From contig CALUJO010000019.1 in assembly GCA_944320965.1 (NCBI GenBank), forward strand, positions 1 to 40,621: a stretch of DNA of 40,621 nt. Reading direction: 5' to 3'. Below, in pieces: positions 17,356 through 25,776 of the stretch; the stretch's first letter is position 1; every line of letters begins with the position of its first letter. The position numbers and the translations under genes were made by a program. The stretch is from an uncultured Bacteroidaceae bacterium. Lineage in GTDB: Bacteria > Bacteroidota > Bacteroidia > Bacteroidales > Bacteroidaceae. The notes under the pieces were generated by a model. It was not told where the DNA came from and did no database searches. It saw only the letters and a list, made by a program, of their open reading frames with translations.

Positions 17356-17467
17356 ATGTCATAAATAGTATGTGTTTGTTTTAGAGATCGTTATGAGTTC
17401 CTGAAAGAACGGATTATAGTCTTTCCCTTATAGCTTTTTAGTTGTATGTAACAGTCGGTGGCTTTTA

Positions 17468-18220
17468 TTATTTCCCGTCTTTTGCTATCAGTCTTAGCAA
17501 GCCGAACAGATAACGGCGGAAGCCGGGTATATATGAAAGGACACGGTCAAACCATTTTATGCGTGCGCTGACAAATTTTACGACAAGCCCTACATATACC
17601 ATTGCGAACATGGTTCCCACTCCAACTACATTCCATAACCATTTTCCGAAAAAGATGTAACTTGCGGTTACTGCAAGCATTACAAGTATGGTGTCTATGA
17701 TTATTTTCACTTTGGGGAATGGCTTTTTGCTGACCTGACTGACTGCTATTGAAATTCCTTCTCCGGGCATTGTCAGTGAGCCGCATTTTATTTCAAATGC
17801 AATTCCTATTCCCATGACTGTACATCCTGCAAGTTGTGTCAATACCTGTGCCGGGATAGTTGTGCATTGCAGGAAATCTGTAAGCCACATGTTGAAGTCT
17901 ATCAGCCAGCCGAAGACAAATCCAATCAATATTTGCAGGAGCTGGAACGGATCAAAGTCCTTGCGCAGTATGATTATTTGCAATACTACAAAGATGAAGT
18001 TCATTATGATTGTATATGTCCCGATTGTCCATTCAGGCATGATGCTTATTGGACCGGCAAGTGACATGACATAGGGCAATGATGATATAACACTGCTTCC
18101 CAAGTTTGAACGGACACACAGTGCAACTCCAAGTGTCATGAGATTAAGTGATAGAAGCAACAAGAAGTGTTGCCATAGAAATGACAGAATTCTTTGTTTT
18201 ATTGTCTGACTGTTTTTCAT
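17468..18220 (-). CDS. YitT/YczE-like membrane protein (DUF6198 type)
   Basis: About 250 residues with five or six hydrophobic helices. Typical motifs are LGVALCVRSNLGSSVIS near the first helix and KCGSLTMPGEGIS in the middle, as in the YczE/YyaS/YitT group of integral membrane proteins. Their transport role is undefined. The ATG at 18218-18220 is preferred over a TTG at 18244, because a -7 element (TAATTTTG on minus, 18249-18242) overlaps that TTG. Single gene on the minus strand. Substrate not assignable. Confidence 0.75.
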   Translation of the reverse strand: MKNSQTIKQRILSFLWQHFLLLLSLNLMTLGVALCVRSNLGSSVISSLPYVMSLAGPISIMPEWTIGTYTIIMNFIFVVLQIIILRKDFDPFQLLQILIGFVFGWLIDFNMWLTDFLQCTTIPAQVLTQLAGCTVMGIGIAFEIKCGSLTMPGEGISIAVSQVSKKPFPKVKIIIDTILVMLAVTASYIFFGKWLWNVVGVGTMFAMVYVGLVVKFVSARIKWFDRVLSYIPGFRRYLFGLLRLIAKDGK

Positions 18221-18241
18221 TGATGTAGTTTTTTGAGAGCA

Positions 18242-18249
18242 CAAAATTA
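18242..18249 (-). promoter_or_regulatory. -7 promoter element of the YitT-like gene
   Basis: TAATTTTG on the minus strand is an exact TAnnTTTG match 22 bases before the ATG, which decides against the upstream TTG start. Confidence 0.5.
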
Positions 18250-18369
18250 CTATTCTTTTGCCTATTTATATTCAATGATTTTAATATTTTGTTGTGCAAA
18301 ATGTATCCGGTATTGAATTCTAAGGTTTTGATTGGCTGTATTTCTTTGATGGGATTGCCAATAAAAAAT

Positions 18370-18420
18370 CTCCTGCCTTTTTACCGAAAACATTTAAGGT
18401 TTTGGGTGAAAAGGCAGGAG
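18370..18420 (-). terminator. Terminator hairpin of the acyl-CoA ligase gene, within an intergenic repeat
   Basis: 18370-18386 and 18404-18420 pair nearly perfectly (CTCCTGCC / GGCAGGAG ends) around an inner AAAAC/GTTTT stem. On the minus strand it is followed by a T-run (GATTTTTTAT). It lies about 105 bases past the ligase stop. Confidence 0.75.
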
Positions 18421-18472
18421 GTTTTTGTCTGAAACATTTAAAGTTTTTGGCCGAAAATGTACGCTCGTTTTT
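18386..18472. repeat. Intergenic repeat, copy 1
   Basis: Contains AAAACATTTAAGGTTTT (18387-18403), a second diverged unit GAAACATTTAAAGTTTTTGG (18431-18450), and ATGTACGC followed by two bases and GTTTTT (18457-18472). The same modules recur at 34617-34680 with one mismatch in the 17-base core. Confidence 0.6.
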
Positions 18473-18525
18473 GAGTTGATACAATGTCTTTTTAATGTTT
18501 GACTTTAAATTTCATTTATTGCCGT

Positions 18526-20172
18526 TTACTGGTACAGGAATCTCTTGATACTCTTCTTAGGAGTTTTTTCAAACTCTTCGTTGTAAATCTTGATTGAAGA
18601 GATTTGTGAGTATGCCGGCAGCATGCTGTTAAGTTCAACTCTGTTCTGTTCCATTATTTCTGGAATCTTGCTTTCGCTGATATTGTCCTTGAATGCTTCG
18701 TCAAAGTCAGGATAAACAAGTCCTATTAATTTGTCTTCTTTCTGTATGACAATAGATTCGGCAACGTATGGAAGATTGTTCAGCTTGTCTTCTATTTCTT
18801 CAGGATATATGTTCTGACCTGATGGACCAAGCAGCATATTCTTGCTTCTTCCCTTTATGAACAGGTTGCCTTCTGCGTCCATTATTCCAAGGTCGCCGGT
18901 ATGCAGCCATCCGTCATTGTCGATTGCCTGTCTTGTTGCTTCTTCGTTTTTATAGTAGCCGAGCATTACGTTCATACCGCGGCATACGATTTCTCCGACA
19001 ATATTCTGCGGGTCTGGCGACAACACCTTGACTTCCATTCGTGGAGCTGCCTTTCCGCATGAACCCGGAACAAAGTCTTTCCAGTCTTCGTATGTGATGA
19101 TTGGTCCGCATTCGGTCATTCCGTATCCTACTGTGTATGGGAAATTGATGCTCTTGAGGAATGTTTCAACTTCCTGGTTGAAGGCTGCACCTCCTATTAT
19201 TGCTTCGTAGAAGTTTCCTCCAAGCGCATTTATTACCTGTTCGCGCACTGTGCTTCTTATCTTGTCGTTCACGAAAGGAACCTTCATCAGAAGTTTCATC
19301 TTCGGAGTTTCAAGCTTAGGAAGTACGCTCTTCTTGATGATTTTTTCAATTATAAGAGGCACTGCAATGATTATTGCCGGTTTTACGTCGGCAAATGCCT
19401 GGGCAATTATTTTGGGGCTTGGTATTCTTGTAAGGAAATATATGTGGCATCCGTTTGTAAATTCGAACAGGAATTCGAATGCCATTCCATACATATGTGC
19501 CATTGGCAGCATTGATACTATTTTGCTTCCCGGTTCAATCTTGATTACCTGGTAGGCAAATTCGGTGTTTGACCATAGTGCCCTGTATGGAAGCATAACG
19601 CCTTTTGAAGAGCTTGTTGTTCCTGAGGTGTAGTTTATCAGGGCCAGTTCCTCGGGAGAATCTTCGTGATATTTTATCATTTCCTTCTTGAACTGACGGG
19701 GATACTTGCGTCCGAACATTTCGTTCAAGTGTTCACGAGCATAGGTAAGTTTTTCTGAACGTGAAACAAGCAGACTGTAATCGTTGATAAGGATAATGCC
19801 TTCAAGATTTGGCATAGCCGCTTCGTTAAGGTTCTCCCAGACCATGTCGCCAACAAAAAGCAATTTTGCGTCCGAGTGGTTTACTATGTTGTGAACATTG
19901 TCTGCCTTGAATTCGTGAAGGATTGGAACTGCTACTGCACCATAGGTCAATGTTGCCAGAAAGGCTACTCCCCAATGTGCGCTGTTGCGGCCGCAAATGG
20001 CAATTTTATCTCCTTTTTTTACACCGCTTTCCTGGAAAAGAATATGAAGTTTCTCTATTTTTCTTGCTACATCCTTGTATTGGAGTGTTATTCCTTTATA
20101 ATCTGTAAGCGCATCCATATACCAGTTTTTCTGGATGCTGTTATAGATTAATGATATAAAACTATTTTCCAT
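18526..20172 (-). CDS. AMP-forming acyl-CoA synthetase (long-chain fatty acid-CoA ligase-like)
   Basis: An adenylate-forming enzyme that activates a carboxylate with ATP and transfers it to CoA. Seen: the P-loop-like YTSGTTSSSKG near residue 181, GYGMTECGP near 340, DGWLHTGDLG near 423, and KNMLLGPSGQNIYPEEIE before the C-terminal lid. The C-terminus ends with a lysine-rich PKKSIKRFLYQ tail holding the usual catalytic lysine region. Length 548 is normal for bacterial fatty acyl ligases. No signal peptide; peripheral or cytoplasmic. Chain-length preference cannot be read. Single gene with its own promoter. Confidence 0.88.
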   Translation of the reverse strand: MENSFISLIYNSIQKNWYMDALTDYKGITLQYKDVARKIEKLHILFQESGVKKGDKIAICGRNSAHWGVAFLATLTYGAVAVPILHEFKADNVHNIVNHSDAKLLFVGDMVWENLNEAAMPNLEGIILINDYSLLVSRSEKLTYAREHLNEMFGRKYPRQFKKEMIKYHEDSPEELALINYTSGTTSSSKGVMLPYRALWSNTEFAYQVIKIEPGSKIVSMLPMAHMYGMAFEFLFEFTNGCHIYFLTRIPSPKIIAQAFADVKPAIIIAVPLIIEKIIKKSVLPKLETPKMKLLMKVPFVNDKIRSTVREQVINALGGNFYEAIIGGAAFNQEVETFLKSINFPYTVGYGMTECGPIITYEDWKDFVPGSCGKAAPRMEVKVLSPDPQNIVGEIVCRGMNVMLGYYKNEEATRQAIDNDGWLHTGDLGIMDAEGNLFIKGRSKNMLLGPSGQNIYPEEIEDKLNNLPYVAESIVIQKEDKLIGLVYPDFDEAFKDNISESKIPEIMEQNRVELNSMLPAYSQISSIKIYNEEFEKTPKKSIKRFLYQ

Positions 20173-20188
20173 ATATTAAAAATTTGCA

Positions 20189-20219
20189 CAAATATATGGT
20201 TTAGTGTGCAATTAACCAA
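20189..20219 (-). promoter_or_regulatory. Promoter of the acyl-CoA ligase gene
   Basis: On the minus strand TTG (20219-20217), 20 bases, then TATATTTG (20196-20189). Good match in both sequence and spacing, 17 bases before the start. Confidence 0.6.
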
Positions 20220-20401
20220 ATATTTGTATAAAAATACGGACAATGCAACATTAATAATTATCTGAAATAAGAAAAATGGTTGTTATATTTGAATTGCAAA
20301 ATGTTATTTGAACCTATGTTTGTTTCTCTTTTATAATTGTATTTTCTGCTGTTTATCATATAAAACCTGTATGCCAGCTGTCTTTTTGAAAAATAAATAT
20401 G

Positions 20402-20409
20402 TATATTTG
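20402..20409 (+). promoter_or_regulatory. -7 element upstream of the hut operon
   Basis: TATATTTG, an exact -7 match, 54 bases before the ATG of the ftcD-fchA fusion. The -33 region is weak (no TTG at the right distance), which is common for activated promoters. Confidence 0.45.
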
Positions 20410-20463
20410 AAGGAGAAAAGGTCTTGGTAACCTTTCTTTGTTTTGTTAATAGCATTAGATATT

Positions 20464-22164
20464 ATGAATAAAAGACTTGTAGAATGCGTTCCTAATTTCA
20501 GCGAAGGACGCGATATGGTTGTTATCAATCAGATAACAGATGAGATAAAATCAGTTGAAGGTGTTTCTTTGTTGAATGTTGACCCGGGCGTGGCAACCAA
20601 CCGCACTGTCGTTACTTTCATTGGCGAACCTGAAAATGTTTGCGAAGCTGCTTTCCGTGCCATTAAAAAGGCTCAGGAACTTATTGATATGCGTTATCAT
20701 CATGGTGAGCATCCTCGTATGGGAGCTACCGATGTTTGTCCGCTTGTTCCTGTAGCAAATATTTCAATGGAAGAAACAGTAAAGTATGCAAGGGCTTTGG
20801 CTCAGCGAGTGGGCGAGGAACTTTCTATTCCGGTATACTGCTATGAAGCTGCAGCTTCTTCCCCGGCAAGAAAGAATCTTGCTGTGGTTCGTGCCGGAGA
20901 ATACGAAGGTCTTGCAAAGAAATTTGAGGATCTGGCAATGCAACCCGACTTTGGTCCTGCTGTTCTTGACGAAAGTGTTGCACGCAGCGGTGCTTCTGTT
21001 ATCGGTGCACGCGATTTCCTTTTGGCTGTGAACTACAATCTTAACACAACATCAACCCGCCGTGCAAATGCGATTGCTTTTGATGTCAGGGAAAAAGGCC
21101 GTGTCAAGAGAGAAGGTAATCCTATTACAGGCAAGAAAGTGGTTGACGAAAACGGTCATGACGTATATATCCCTGGAACACTAAAGGGAACAAAGGCTAT
21201 AGGATGGTTCATCAAGGAATATGGCATTGCGCAGGTTTCAATGAATATAACGGACATGTACACAACTCCTTTGCATGTTGCGTTCGAAGAGGTTTGTGCC
21301 AAGGCTGCTGCAAGAGGCGTACGCGTAACAGGCACTGAAATTGTCGGTCTTGTTCCTAAAAAGGTTCTTATTGATGCCGGAAAGTATTTCCTTGCAAAGC
21401 AGAACCGTTCTGCCGGAATTGCCGAGAGCGAAATCATAAAGATTGCAGTCAAGTCATTGGGACTTGATGACCTTGCTCCGTTCAAACCTGAAGAAAAAGT
21501 TATAGAATATCTTATAGAAGACAAATCTCCAAAGCTTGTTGACATGACATGCAACGGCTTTGCCGAGGAAACTGCAAGCGAGTCTCCTGCTCCGGGCGGT
21601 GGTTCCGTATCGGCGTATATGGGTGCTTTGGGTGCTGCTCTTGGTACAATGGTTGCAAACCTTTCGGCTCACAAGCCGGGATGGGATGACAGATGGGAAT
21701 TCTTTGCAAAATATGCTGAAGAAGGTCACGCCATTATGGAAGAACTTATTCATCTTGTTGACGAGGATACTGCTGCCTTTAATGAAATCATGGCAGTGTT
21801 CGGTATGCCTAAGTCAACTCCTGAAGAAAAGGCGGCAAGAGCTGCAGCAATGGAAAAGGCAACTCTTTATGCAACAGAAGTGCCTTTGAGAACAATGCGT
21901 TGCGCTTACAGGGCATTCCCTGTGTTGCAGGCTATGGTAGAATCAGGAAATCCTAATTCAGTATCAGATGCAGGTGTTGGCGCGCTTGCCGTAAGAGCTG
22001 CTGTTTTGGGTGCAATGCTTAATGTGAAAATCAATGCTGCCGGTTTGAAAGACCGTGCCGCAGCTGACAAACTTGTAGGAGAAGCCGAAGAACTTGCAGC
22101 CAATGCCAAGAAGTTGGAAGCAGAACTTCTTGAAAAGGTAGAAAAAGTAATAATGAAAAACTAA
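20464..22164 (+). CDS. ftcD: Bifunctional glutamate formimidoyltransferase / formimino-THF cyclodeaminase
   Basis: The enzyme moves the formimino group from formiminoglutamate to tetrahydrofolate, giving glutamate, then cyclises it to methenyl-THF and ammonia. The N-terminal transferase domains (1 to about 330) open with RLVECVPNFSEGRD and contain GEHPRMGATDVCP, with His83 matching the catalytic His82 of the mammalian enzyme. The cyclodeaminase domain (about 358-566) begins ETASESPAPGGGS. The fusion is the same as in animal FTCD and is common in Bacteroidota. The ATG at 20464 is preferred to a TTG at 20443 because homologues begin MxxLVECVPNFSEG. First gene of the hut operon. Confidence 0.94.
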   Translation: MNKRLVECVPNFSEGRDMVVINQITDEIKSVEGVSLLNVDPGVATNRTVVTFIGEPENVCEAAFRAIKKAQELIDMRYHHGEHPRMGATDVCPLVPVANISMEETVKYARALAQRVGEELSIPVYCYEAAASSPARKNLAVVRAGEYEGLAKKFEDLAMQPDFGPAVLDESVARSGASVIGARDFLLAVNYNLNTTSTRRANAIAFDVREKGRVKREGNPITGKKVVDENGHDVYIPGTLKGTKAIGWFIKEYGIAQVSMNITDMYTTPLHVAFEEVCAKAAARGVRVTGTEIVGLVPKKVLIDAGKYFLAKQNRSAGIAESEIIKIAVKSLGLDDLAPFKPEEKVIEYLIEDKSPKLVDMTCNGFAEETASESPAPGGGSVSAYMGALGAALGTMVANLSAHKPGWDDRWEFFAKYAEEGHAIMEELIHLVDEDTAAFNEIMAVFGMPKSTPEEKAARAAAMEKATLYATEVPLRTMRCAYRAFPVLQAMVESGNPNSVSDAGVGALAVRAAVLGAMLNVKINAAGLKDRAAADKLVGEAEELAANAKKLEAELLEKVEKVIMKN

Positions 22165-22176
22165 ACACAAAATATC

Positions 22177-24195
22177 ATGAATAACCAGCTGACAGATTTT
22201 CAGAAAGAAATACTTGCCGGAATACCTGACGTACTTCCACCGGCAAAACCTTATGATACGGAAGTGAACCATGCTCCGAAAAGAAAGGATATTCTGACTC
22301 CCGAGCAGAAGAAACTTGCTATCCGTAACGCACTTAGATATTTTGACCCGAAACATCATGCAACTCTTATACCTGAATTCAAGGAAGAATTGCGTAAGTA
22401 CGGACGTATATATATGTATCGCCTGAGACCTGATTATGATATGCATGCACGTCCTATTGACGAGTATCCGTACAAATCAAGACAGGCTGCCGCAATCATG
22501 CTGATGATTAACAATAATCTTGACAAGGCTGTTGCACAGCATCCGCACGAACTTATTACTTACGGCGGAAACGGGGCGGTGTTCCAGAACTGGGCCCAGT
22601 ACAGACTGACAATGCAGCTGCTTGCAACAATGACAGACGAGCAGACTCTTGTAATGTACTCTGGTCATCCGCTGGGATTGTTCCCTTCACACAAGCGCGC
22701 GCCGAGAGTTGTTGTGACAAACGGTATGGTTATCCCTAACTACTCAAAGCCTGATGACTGGGAAAGATTCAATGCGCTTGGAGTTTCTCAGTACGGACAG
22801 ATGACAGCAGGCTCCTATATGTATATAGGTCCTCAGGGTATTGTTCACGGAACAACAATTACTGTATTGAATGCCGGCCGCAAGCAGGCTGGAGGCTCTG
22901 ATGCTTCTCTTCGCGGAAAGCTTTTCGTATCTTCCGGTTTGGGAGGAATGTCCGGTGCTCAGCCAAAGGCAGCTGTGATTGCAGGTGTTGTAGGTGTCGT
23001 TGCAGAGATTAACCCTAAAGCTGTTCAGAAAAGATATGAACAGGGATGGGTCGACGAAGTCCACACCTCATTGGATGAGCTTATGCCAAGAATAAGAAAG
23101 GCTGTTGCCGACAAGGAAGTGGTTTCATTGGCATATCAGGGAAATATTGTTGACTTGTGGGAATGCCTTGTTGAAGAAGATATCCGTGTAGACCTTGGTT
23201 CAGACCAGACTTCACTTCACAATCCTTGGGCTGGCGGATACTATCCTGCAGGATATACTTTGGAAGAATCAAACGAAATGATGGTAAGCAATCCTGAAAA
23301 GTTCAAGGCAGAAGTTGAATCTTCACTCCGCCGTCAGATTGCTGCTATAAACAAACTTTCGGCTAAAGGCATGTATTTCTTTGATTATGGAAACGCATTC
23401 CTTCTTGAATCTTCAAGAGCCGGAGCCGATGTTATGAAAGAAGACGGTACATTCCGCTATCCTTCATACGTTCAGGATATCATGGGGCCGATGTTCTTTG
23501 ACTACGGATTCGGTCCTTTCAGATGGGTATGTACTTCATGCAAGCCTGAAGACCTTGCCGTTACAGACGAAATAGCGACACGCGTACTTGAAGAGATTGC
23601 AGAACATGCAACAGATGATATAAAGGGACAGCTTAATGACAATATTCACTGGATAAAGGAAGCCGCAAAGAACAAGCTTGTTGTCGGTTCACAGGCACGA
23701 ATTCTTTATGCAGACTGCGAAGGACGTACAAAGATTGCCCTTGCATTCAACGAGGCTATCCGCGACGGTCGTCTTTCTGCTCCTGTGGTATTGGGACGTG
23801 ATCACCATGATGTATCCGGAACAGACTCTCCTTACAGAGAAACTTCCAACATTTATGACGGTTCAAGCTTCACGGCAGATATGGCAGTCCAGAATGTTAT
23901 AGGCGACTCATTCCGTGGCGCAACATGGGTTTCTCTTCACAACGGCGGCGGTTGCGGCTGGGGAGAAGTAATTAACGGCGGATTTGGTATGGTGATTGAC
24001 GGTTCACTGGAGGCAGAAACCAACATACGCCAGATGCTTCACTGGGATGTCAACAATGGTATTACCCGAAGAAGCTGGGCACGAAACAAGGGAGCCATGG
24101 ATGCTATCCGCCGCGAAATGGAAAGAACTCCCGAACTGAGAGTCACTCTTCCAAATCTTGTTGACGACTCTCTTTTGGAAAATCTTGAATTTTAA
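22177..24195 (+). CDS. hutU: Urocanate hydratase
   Basis: Second step of histidine breakdown: water is added to urocanate, using bound NAD+, to give imidazolonepropionate. Seen: YGGNGAVFQNWAQYRLT, SGHPLGLFPS, GLGGMSGAQPKA (NAD-binding), DQTSLHNPWAGGYYPAG, and GFGPFRWVCTSCKPEDL near the catalytic region. At 672 residues it is about 115 longer than the proteobacterial enzyme, and the classic FQGLPARI signature reads VVGSQARILYAD, a Bacteroidota-type variant. Starts 12 bases after ftcD. Confidence 0.95.
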   Translation: MNNQLTDFQKEILAGIPDVLPPAKPYDTEVNHAPKRKDILTPEQKKLAIRNALRYFDPKHHATLIPEFKEELRKYGRIYMYRLRPDYDMHARPIDEYPYKSRQAAAIMLMINNNLDKAVAQHPHELITYGGNGAVFQNWAQYRLTMQLLATMTDEQTLVMYSGHPLGLFPSHKRAPRVVVTNGMVIPNYSKPDDWERFNALGVSQYGQMTAGSYMYIGPQGIVHGTTITVLNAGRKQAGGSDASLRGKLFVSSGLGGMSGAQPKAAVIAGVVGVVAEINPKAVQKRYEQGWVDEVHTSLDELMPRIRKAVADKEVVSLAYQGNIVDLWECLVEEDIRVDLGSDQTSLHNPWAGGYYPAGYTLEESNEMMVSNPEKFKAEVESSLRRQIAAINKLSAKGMYFFDYGNAFLLESSRAGADVMKEDGTFRYPSYVQDIMGPMFFDYGFGPFRWVCTSCKPEDLAVTDEIATRVLEEIAEHATDDIKGQLNDNIHWIKEAAKNKLVVGSQARILYADCEGRTKIALAFNEAIRDGRLSAPVVLGRDHHDVSGTDSPYRETSNIYDGSSFTADMAVQNVIGDSFRGATWVSLHNGGGCGWGEVINGGFGMVIDGSLEAETNIRQMLHWDVNNGITRRSWARNKGAMDAIRREMERTPELRVTLPNLVDDSLLENLEF

Positions 24196-24206
24196 AACAA
24201 AAAATA

Positions 24207-24252
24207 AGATGGAACAGGTTGATTGTCCGGTGGATGAGGCCCTGTTCCATCT
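24207..24252 (+). promoter_or_regulatory. Hairpin between hutU and hutH
   Basis: A perfect 12-base inverted repeat (24207-24218 with 24241-24252, AGATGGAACAGG arm) with a 22-base loop. No T-run follows, so it is more likely an RNA-stability or partial-attenuation element than a full terminator. Confidence 0.6.
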
Positions 24253-24282
24253 GCCGTTTAATCTGATATAAATAATAACAAA

Positions 24283-25776
24283 ATGGAAAAACATTATATT
24301 TCATCCGAACACTTGTCAGTTGAAAGACTGGCATATATTGTAGAAAACAATGTAGAAATAGCATTGAGCGAAGATGCTAAGCGTAGAGTTGTTGAATGCC
24401 GCAACTTCCTTGACCGTAAAATAGAAACATCAAAAGAGCCTATTTATGGTATTACAACAGGTTTCGGCTCTCTTTGCAGCGTATCAATAGACAAGGATTC
24501 ATTGAGTACTTTGCAGAAGAATCTTGTAATGTCACATGCATGTGGTATGGGAGATGAGGTTCCTTCTGATATAGTAAGGTATATGATTATCCTCAAGATA
24601 CAGTCATTGTGCTACGGTTATTCAGGCGTTCAGCTAAAGACTGTTGAAAGACTTGTCGATTTCTTTAATAACGGAATCTATCCTATCGTATATCAGCAGG
24701 GGTCTCTCGGTGCATCCGGCGACTTGGCTCCTTTGGCAAATATGTGTCTTCCTCTAATAGGACTTGGTGAAGTACGCTTCAAAGGTGAAAGAATGTCGGG
24801 TGAAGAGTTGTGCAAGTGCATGGGTTGGGAACCTATCGAACTTGCTTCAAAGGAAGGACTTGCATTGCTTAACGGTACACAGTTCATGTCTGCTTACTCT
24901 GTATGGAGCCTTATCCGTGCAAAGCGTCTTAATGTATGGGCAGACTATATTGCAGCAATGAGCATTGACGCGTATGACGGAAGAATAAGTCCTTTCCTTC
25001 GTCCTGCACACACAGTACGTCCTCACAAGGGACAATTGGATACTGCAGAACGTATTTATAATATTCTGCAGGGCTCTGAGATTATAACACGCTATAAGGA
25101 GCATGTTCAGGACCCGTATTCATTCCGCTGTGTGCCTCAGGTTCACGGAGCAGTGAAGGATACTGTAGATTATGTTGAGAAGGTTGTCACTACCGAAATA
25201 AACAGTGCTACCGATAATCCTATTGTTGTGCCTGAAGAAGACATGGTAATCTCGGCAGGTAACTTCCACGGCGAACCTCTTGCTTTGGTAAATGACTTCC
25301 TTGGAATAGCAATGTCCGAGCTTGCAAGTATTTCAGGCCAGAGAACATATCAGCTGATTTCAGGCAAGCGCGGCCTTCCTGCATTCCTTGTTGCTAAGCC
25401 GGGATTAAACAGTGGCTTCATGATCCCTCAATATGCTGTTGCATCTGTGGTGAGTCAGAACAAGCAGTATGCAACACCAGCATCTGTTGACTCTATTGAA
25501 TCTTCACTCGGTCAGGAAGACCATGTAAGTATGGGAGCAAACGCAGCAACAAAATGTGCGCGCATCATAGACAATGTTTACAAGGTTCTTGGTACAGAGC
25601 TTATGAATGCTGCCCAGGCACTTGAATTCCGTCGTCCGTTAAAGAGCTCGCCTCTTGTAGAAAAGCTTCTTGACGAATACAGAAAGATTGTTCCTTTTGT
25701 GGATGTTGACAGAGTGCTTTATACAGACATGGCCAAGTCTATAGAGTTCCTGAAGAATAACAATTATGAATTATGA
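24283..25776 (+). CDS. hutH: Histidine ammonia-lyase
   Basis: Removes ammonia from L-histidine to give urocanate. The Ala-Ser-Gly triad (144-146, in GSLGASGDLAPLA) forms the MIO electrophile. Other family marks are TTGFGSL near residue 61, ALLNGTQ, the NSATDNPIV stretch and SSLGQEDHVSMGANAA. Length 497 is standard; cytoplasmic tetramer by family. Its stop overlaps the hutI start by four bases (ATGA), coupling the two genes. Confidence 0.96.
   Translation: MEKHYISSEHLSVERLAYIVENNVEIALSEDAKRRVVECRNFLDRKIETSKEPIYGITTGFGSLCSVSIDKDSLSTLQKNLVMSHACGMGDEVPSDIVRYMIILKIQSLCYGYSGVQLKTVERLVDFFNNGIYPIVYQQGSLGASGDLAPLANMCLPLIGLGEVRFKGERMSGEELCKCMGWEPIELASKEGLALLNGTQFMSAYSVWSLIRAKRLNVWADYIAAMSIDAYDGRISPFLRPAHTVRPHKGQLDTAERIYNILQGSEIITRYKEHVQDPYSFRCVPQVHGAVKDTVDYVEKVVTTEINSATDNPIVVPEEDMVISAGNFHGEPLALVNDFLGIAMSELASISGQRTYQLISGKRGLPAFLVAKPGLNSGFMIPQYAVASVVSQNKQYATPASVDSIESSLGQEDHVSMGANAATKCARIIDNVYKVLGTELMNAAQALEFRRPLKSSPLVEKLLDEYRKIVPFVDVDRVLYTDMAKSIEFLKNNNYEL

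Larger units (their letters stand above)
15358..17356 (+). repeat. Diverged direct repeats flanking the hipBST-like genes
   Basis: The span marks two copies of a repeat of about 95 bases and everything between. Copy one is 15358-15454 and copy two is 17262-17356. They align through the last codons of DUF2795 (GAATATTAA stop region), the spacer and the whole terminator, at roughly 75-80% identity by eye. The stem differences are compensatory. Confidence 0.65.

Noticed and set aside
15358..17356. Reading the direct repeats around the hip genes as transposon or integrase ends
   Set aside because: No transposase or integrase lies between them, the copies are diverged rather than identical, and they consist of a gene end plus terminator.
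18370..18472. Reading the repeats at 18.4 kb as a CRISPR array
   Set aside because: Only two diverged units are near each other, spacer length cannot be established, no cas genes are present, and the hairpin works as a terminator.
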